Assembly (NCBI GenBank): GCA_022826945.1
Contig: JAJDTY010000011.1
Span: 62,001 to 126,000 of the forward strand
From: Candidatus Binatia bacterium
GTDB taxonomy: Bacteria; Desulfobacterota; Binatia; Bin18
DNA: 64,000 bases
Direction of reading: 5' to 3'
Shown: in pieces, positions 60,401-64,000 of the stretch
How the letters are laid out: every line of letters begins with the position of its first letter
How positions within the stretch are numbered: the stretch's first letter is position 1
Position numbers and translations under genes: made by a program
The notes under the pieces: generated by a model
Database searches by the model: none
What the model saw: the letters and a program-made list of their open reading frames with translations, nothing else
What the model was told of the DNA's origin: nothing

Positions 60401-62450
60401 CGAATTCAGCCTCCTCGTCCTCGCCGAGAATCTCTCCTGTGGTGGCAACGATCTGACCCTCTAAGCGTTTCTTGCGATCCAGGTTGCGCAGGGCCTTGAG
60501 GATGGCCTGGATTTCCTGTCGGGTCAGCCGAGAGCGGGCCGACATGCCAAACTGTCGTTCGATGTCGTCCGCCGTGTAGAGCAGCACGCAACGTGCCCCT
60601 TCTCGGTCGCGTCCGGCCCGACCCGCTTCCTGCACATAGTTTTCCAGCGAACCGGGAATATCGGCGTGAATGACTAATCGCACATCCGGTTTGTCGATAC
60701 CCATACCGAAGGCGTTGGTGGCAACGATCACCCGGATATCGCCGCAGGTGAACCGCTGCTGAACATTCTTCTTGGTCTCCGGCGACAGGCCGGCGTGGAA
60801 GTGTACTGCGTCAACATTCTTGGCGCAGAGATACTGAGCGATATTCTCGGTCTGGGGGCGTGTCGCACAGTAGACGATGGCGCCGCCAAGTGTACTTGAC
60901 GGCAGGTCCGTGGTCAGGATTTGGTGGATATGGGCAAATTTCTCACCGCCCGTCGTTGGCACAACCACAAATTCCAGATTGGTGCGTTGAGCGCCGCCGT
61001 CAAAGACGGTGAGGTCAATATCGAGCTTGTCACGGAAGTGGGTACGGATATCTTCCCGCACATCGGGCTTGGCCGTTGCCGTCAGGCAGACTATCTGTCC
61101 ATCGGGGGCCTGCTCGCGGATAAAGCGAGCCACGTAACGGTAATCGGGACGGAAGTCATGGCCCCAGCGTGACAGGCAATGCGCCTCGTCCAATACCCAG
61201 GTGCCGATCTCGCGCTGGTCAAGAACTCGGCGCACGGCTCGGCTGCGTAGTTGTTCGGGTGAAACAATGAGAATGCTGGCATCGCCAAGGCGCACCCGTT
61301 CCAGGGCCGCGGAGCGCTCGGGCATGGACAACATGCCGTTAATGGTCACACTGGATACGACGCCGTGGGCTTCCAACCCGGCGACTTGGTCGGCCATGAG
61401 CGCCACCAGCGGCGAGATGACTACGGTTAACGCGCCAGTCTTGTCGTACCGGGACAGGGCCGGGATCTGATAGCACAGCGACTTGCCGGTGCCGGTTGGC
61501 AAAATACCCAGTACGTGTTGTCCAGCCATGATCGCCTCGACAATGGCCTGTTGCATGGGCCGACCGTCTTCGTCGCTGGGTTCTAGACGAAAGTCCACAA
61601 ACCCGAACCAGCGGGTCAGTTCCTTGCGGGAGTCGTGCCGTTCCCGACACCACTCGCAGACTGGACTGGTACAGTCCGTGTCGCGCAACCGGCGTACCAG
61701 TACCCCGGCCTCGGGGAACTGATGCCGTACCCAGGGTGGCATAACTGAGTTCCCGCCGGCCACCGACAGCCAGGCTAGCGCATAGGCTAGTCCCCAGCCG
61801 TTGCCGGCCGTATCAGCCAGGACTTCTTGCAGTACCGCACGGCTATGGGTGAGACAGGTCGTGCCCGCAAGCCGGTCACGGATCGCCCTATAGGCATCGA
61901 TATGGGACGGTCGGGCTGCCCCTCGTATGACCGTAAAAAAAGCATCAAAGCCGGCCCCGGTGTCGTCCGTGCCGGTCAACCAGTGCCAGGCGGTCAGCAA
62001 GTTGGAGTCTGTTTCACTCAGCGCTTTTCGCTGGTCGCTGAAAACGTCTAGGGAGAGGCGAGCGTCCAGTTCTGGGTCATTGACTCGTCCACGTTTAAGC
62101 TGTCCGTCTTGATAATGCTTGACCAAATGGTGATAAGGATGGCGGGGGAAGGCCAAGGGATTGATCTGTAAAGTATCCACCACAGGCAGGCGCAGCAGCC
62201 GCAGGTCGGGTTTTGCCGCACTCAGATGGGGCAGGTCGAACGCGATCAGATTATGGCCCAGCAGGTAATCTGCGCCCCTAGCGAATGCGTCCAGGTTTTC
62301 CAGGGCTTTGTCTAGGTGTCCCCCACGAAATGTTCGAGCCTTGCCGCTCCGCGACCGCACAGCACCAAAGGCATGGATGCGATTGTCGTGCCGTCCGACT
62401 TCCAGGTCTAGAGCAAGGAAATCATGGGTATTGATCGCTGTCCGGGCCAT
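57342..62450 (-). CDS. DEDD exonuclease-RecQ helicase-UvrD helicase triple fusion
   Basis: 1702 residues. Residues about 10-165 are a DEDD 3'-5' exonuclease (FLALDLEVG, GHNLIAFDLP, NDPELDARLS). A C-x5-C-x2-C cluster lies near 258-267. RecQ-type SF2 motifs follow: GILPTGTGKSLCYQIPAL (~317), LDEAHCLSRWGHDFRP (~420) and QEAGRAGRDREG (~606). Then comes a winged-helix-like region (about 640-950), then UvrD-type SF1 motifs: LAGPGSGKTRVLVHRI (~1101), LVDEYQDIG (~1225), GDDDQNIYAFGG (~1262), TAHRAKGLEFDHVVVLDGG (~1501) and YYVAMTRARQ (~1537). All motifs look intact. The canonical zinc domain after RecQ is not seen. It could process DNA ends in repair or act in anti-phage defence; the role is unknown. 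Confidence 0.9.
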   Translation of the reverse strand: MARTAINTHDFLALDLEVGRHDNRIHAFGAVRSRSGKARTFRGGHLDKALENLDAFARGADYLLGHNLIAFDLPHLSAAKPDLRLLRLPVVDTLQINPLAFPRHPYHHLVKHYQDGQLKRGRVNDPELDARLSLDVFSDQRKALSETDSNLLTAWHWLTGTDDTGAGFDAFFTVIRGAARPSHIDAYRAIRDRLAGTTCLTHSRAVLQEVLADTAGNGWGLAYALAWLSVAGGNSVMPPWVRHQFPEAGVLVRRLRDTDCTSPVCEWCRERHDSRKELTRWFGFVDFRLEPSDEDGRPMQQAIVEAIMAGQHVLGILPTGTGKSLCYQIPALSRYDKTGALTVVISPLVALMADQVAGLEAHGVVSSVTINGMLSMPERSAALERVRLGDASILIVSPEQLRSRAVRRVLDQREIGTWVLDEAHCLSRWGHDFRPDYRYVARFIREQAPDGQIVCLTATAKPDVREDIRTHFRDKLDIDLTVFDGGAQRTNLEFVVVPTTGGEKFAHIHQILTTDLPSSTLGGAIVYCATRPQTENIAQYLCAKNVDAVHFHAGLSPETKKNVQQRFTCGDIRVIVATNAFGMGIDKPDVRLVIHADIPGSLENYVQEAGRAGRDREGARCVLLYTADDIERQFGMSARSRLTRQEIQAILKALRNLDRKKRLEGQIVATTGEILGEDEEAEFEHDSATDDTRVRTAVSWLEEAELLTRGENRVQVFPSSLRVGSIEEARAKLAKTTVTADYRKRLLAITENLIDADPDEGISTDELMTVSGLPAEQVRRALHDLERLGIANNDTALTAFVHAGVQHASPKRFDEAVDLERALIAALQENAPDMGKDDTSTLHVRLATQRLKDAGHASALPERVVRVLRGLALDGRGEEGGKGSLGVREFGREAVQITLQREWAALIETAERRRAAARVLLDHLLGSLPTGSRGTDLLVETTLGKLLSAIRSDLELKTTVRNPERLLDRALLWLHEQEIIRLNKGLAVFRPAMSIRLSREQRRFTNADFTPLKLHYQDQVLQIHVMAEYVQRGLRAMTDAQALVMDYFGLKQQDFLRRWLPNRDKEIARQTTLESWQAIVENLRNPVQQRIVADDREQTNVLVLAGPGSGKTRVLVHRIAYLLRVRRENQRGILALAYNRHAAVEIRRRLADLLGNDAHGITVLTCHGFAMRLVGASFSGRAGQMNNDAFQEVLRQAVALLRGEGLPADDADEQRARLLAGFRWILVDEYQDIGLEQYELISALAGRTLADEDEKLSLFAVGDDDQNIYAFGGASVEFIKRFEADYRARPAFLTDNYRSTAHIIAAANAVIAPAGRRMKSDHPIRIDRARTEQPPGGIWEGLDTVTRGRVQILPIRRNPISQAQTAIAELQRLSALVPDWDWSGCAIIAREWRYLEPVRACCEVYGIPVQMGNEEIPGFWRLRETQALLAWLRRCKTDLVDSTVLSAWLDTQVSGPWIELLREAVDEYALETGGTETPLDHFIEWLAEWGRDVRRRQRGLLLLTAHRAKGLEFDHVVVLDGGWNSLSRGEDPDAPRRLYYVAMTRARQTLTLTCFDESHPFQAALHNHPSVLHRPPVAVPPPTPEMTTRYQRLSLRDVDLSFAGRYRTNDPVHRTITALSPGGPLRVRTTPQQPWTLQDRTGNVVGRLAKGYNPPTAMRLQSATVFAVVTRSRTDSEPQYQNALKCEEWEVVVPELVFQHAG

Positions 62451-62488
62451 CCGGGGGAAGATCGCTTATTCGAAGCGTCTGAACAGCG

Positions 62489-63040
62489 TTAGAAGCCAGC
62501 TACGCCGTTGTCCAGTTGGACGCCGAAGGAGTTGAGGGCCATGGACACCATATTGTACTGGCCGACGGTGAAGACCACGTCCATGAGCTGCTGGGTCGTA
62601 TAGCGCTCGCTCAGGGCCGCCCAGGTTTCGTCACTGATAAACGCGTCCGCATGCAGTTCGTCTGCGGCGCGTAGTAGGGTGGCATCAAACGGGTCCCAGC
62701 CGTCCGCGTCCGGGCCCTCTTTAATCCGTGCGATTTCTTCATCCGTCAGCCCGGCTTCTCTGCCGAAAATCACGTGCTGCCCCCACTCATATTCGGCCTG
62801 ACACAGCCAGCCGATACGCAATATCAATAACTCGCGCTCTCTGGGGACCAGCGTCGAGGTCTCGCCCATGATGTGGTAGGCCCAGACCTGGAATTTCTTC
62901 GCGGCTTCCCAATGTCGAGCTAACGTACCAACAACGTTATACACCCGGCCTTCACGGGAGCGGGACTCCAGGGAAGCGCGTTGTTCGTCCGTCCATTCGT
63001 CTGCTGTGAGTGGGGTGATGCGGGGCTGTGAGAGTTTCAT
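62489..63040 (-). CDS. Carboxymuconolactone decarboxylase/AhpD-like family protein
   Basis: 183 residues. LVPRERELLILRIGWLCQAEYEWGQHVIFGREAGLTDEEIARI is the family core, in which C-Q-A-E-Y-E-W replaces the CxxC of peroxidase AhpD. FDATLLRAADELHADAFISDETW and QLMDVVFTVGQYNMVSMALNSFG complete the helical fold. It follows the cut amidohydrolase on the same strand, separated by a hairpin, and precedes the helicase fusion by 38 bp. Confidence 0.87.
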   Translation of the reverse strand: MKLSQPRITPLTADEWTDEQRASLESRSREGRVYNVVGTLARHWEAAKKFQVWAYHIMGETSTLVPRERELLILRIGWLCQAEYEWGQHVIFGREAGLTDEEIARIKEGPDADGWDPFDATLLRAADELHADAFISDETWAALSERYTTQQLMDVVFTVGQYNMVSMALNSFGVQLDNGVAGF

Positions 63041-63058
63041 GGCATTCTCTTTCTATAG

Positions 63059-63086
63059 CAAGGCCGAGAGCGTGCCCTCGGCCTTG
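63059..63086 (-). terminator. Hairpin after the amidohydrolase gene
   Basis: Perfect 10-bp arms CAAGGCCGAG/CTCGGCCTTG with an 8-base loop, in the 80-bp gap between the amidohydrolase stop and the CMD-family start. No long T-run follows on the minus strand, so it may only reduce read-through. Confidence 0.5.
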
Positions 63087-63120
63087 TCTATCTATGGTAG
63101 GTCTCAATAACGGTTCTGCT

Positions 63121-64000
63121 TTAGTCCAGGCCGTACACGCGAGCGGCGGTATCGTGGACGATCTTCCGCAGTTCCTCGTCGGGCAGCATGCCCAGCCGCT
63201 TGTTGACGATCTCCCGCGAGCGCGGAAAGGTTGCCGCAGTATGCGGGTAGTCGGATGACCACATGGTGTTGTCCGGGCCGTAGCGATGGAGCGAGTCCAC
63301 GAACACCGGGTCGGCGATAAAGGTCGCGTACACCTGACGCTTGACATAGTCGCTAGCGCGCTTCGGCAGGTCCATATTGCCGAGTGCGCCCAAGCGGCGT
63401 TGCACGATGTCGAGCCGGTACATGAGATAGGCCATCCAGCCGACATCGTTTTCCGCAGAGACGATTTTCAGGCCGGGAAACTTCTCCAGCACGCCTCCAT
63501 AGACCAGTTCGGAAATCGAACGCTCGATCTGGTGATGGAGAGTCGCCAGAGACAGCAGGAAACCCTTGCCGCTGGCCTGGTTTGCGCCCGTGCCACTCCG
63601 GGCGGTAAGGATGTGGAGGGAGAGCGGCATATTCAGGTCCTGAGCGGCGGCCCAAAACGGCTCATAGTCGGGATGACTATAGGGCCGGTCGTCAGGCGGT
63701 TCAGCCCAAATCATTGCCCCCCGCATGCCCTGTTTGGCAATGCGTTGCAGTTCGTCCACGGCCAACGGAATGTCTTCCAGGGTGATCAAACCCAGCGGGA
63801 CAAGGCGTTTTGGATCGTAACTGCAATACTCGGTAGCCCAGTCGTTAAAGGCACGAAAGCAGGAATAGCGTAATTCCGCGTCGTCCAAGCCGAACAGCGG
63901 CATCCCCATGGAAGTATAGATAACCTCTGCCCGGACGCCGTCACGATCCTGGTCCGCGATCCGATAGGCGGGGTCCCAGACACTTTTGGGCGCTTCATCA
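63121..64000 (-). CDS. Amidohydrolase-family protein, 5' end cut by window edge
   Basis: The frame is open to the right edge; an internal Met at 63909 is not the true start because in-frame family sequence (DPAYRIADQDRDGVRAEVIYTSMG) continues upstream. Later blocks are PLSLHILTARSG (metal His), GGVLEKFPGLKIVSAENDVGW and WSSDYPHTAATFP, as in the ACMSD-like Amidohydro_2 group. It resembles the gene at 47.2-48.3 kb in block order. It probably decarboxylates or hydrolyses an aromatic-derived acid. Confidence 0.88.
   Translation of the reverse strand, partial: DEAPKSVWDPAYRIADQDRDGVRAEVIYTSMGMPLFGLDDAELRYSCFRAFNDWATEYCSYDPKRLVPLGLITLEDIPLAVDELQRIAKQGMRGAMIWAEPPDDRPYSHPDYEPFWAAAQDLNMPLSLHILTARSGTGANQASGKGFLLSLATLHHQIERSISELVYGGVLEKFPGLKIVSAENDVGWMAYLMYRLDIVQRRLGALGNMDLPKRASDYVKRQVYATFIADPVFVDSLHRYGPDNTMWSSDYPHTAATFPRSREIVNKRLGMLPDEELRKIVHDTAARVYGLD

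Overview
The window is GC-rich, densely coded bacterial chromosome from what looks like an uncultured, metabolically versatile heterotroph. Clues are a class III polyhydroxyalkanoate (PHA) synthase, an adjacent mutS-mutL pair whose MutL carries the endonuclease motif of MutH-less bacteria, and many luciferase-like flavin monooxygenases, hydantoinase/oxoprolinase proteins, TauD dioxygenases, amidohydrolases and carboxymuconolactone decarboxylase (CMD) relatives. That mixture recalls Tectomicrobia/Entotheonella-like or other deltaproteobacterial-grade lineages. This is an inference from gene content: there is no rRNA or tRNA in the window to test it.

Layout. 0-3.7 kb (minus strand): a cut luciferase-like monooxygenase, a CmcJ/NvfI-type oxygenase with a clear terminator, an acetyltransferase, and the PHA synthase subunits. 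4-9.5 kb (plus): mutS, mutL and an ECF sigma factor fused to a Lon substrate-binding domain. 9.6-26.8 kb: aldo/keto reductase, a damaged MNT/HEPN toxin-antitoxin locus, epoxide hydrolase, thiolase, a fused 5-oxoprolinase beside a glutathione transferase, a beta-lactamase-fold hydrolase, a SIS/BtpA pair, a SnoaL-luciferase-PxpA-SMP30 run and an orphan HigA antitoxin.

26.8-39.9 kb: a long minus-strand cluster, hyuB-hyuA-SDR-copper amine oxidase-iorA-iorB-soxY-soxZ-cytochrome c-fccB-soxXA. It appears to join amine and aldehyde oxidation to periplasmic sulfur oxidation. SoxX and SoxA are one polypeptide, the SoxY carrier tail is altered, and soxB and soxCD are absent here. 40-50.5 kb: TauD, a Rieske oxygenase and a TetR gene with a perfect 13-bp palindrome across its promoter, a divergent luciferase-GST-luciferase run, and a six-gene catabolic operon on the minus strand. 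50.6-51.9 kb: a small island of toxin-antitoxin and defence relics (HicB-like stub, broken TIR-like gene, DUF433/DUF5615 pair). 52-57 kb: DUF2332, phosphotriesterase, TauD and two luciferase-like enzymes. 57.3-62.5 kb: a 1702-residue exonuclease-RecQ-UvrD fusion. The window closes with a CMD-family protein and a cut amidohydrolase.

The most unusual items are the ECF-Lon fusion with its own internal ribosome site, the triple nuclease/helicase fusion, the reorganised sox cluster, and a 61-bp insertion in the HEPN gene that contains an exact 34-bp copy of a gene 35 kb away. All family assignments come from reading motifs by eye; no database search was run.
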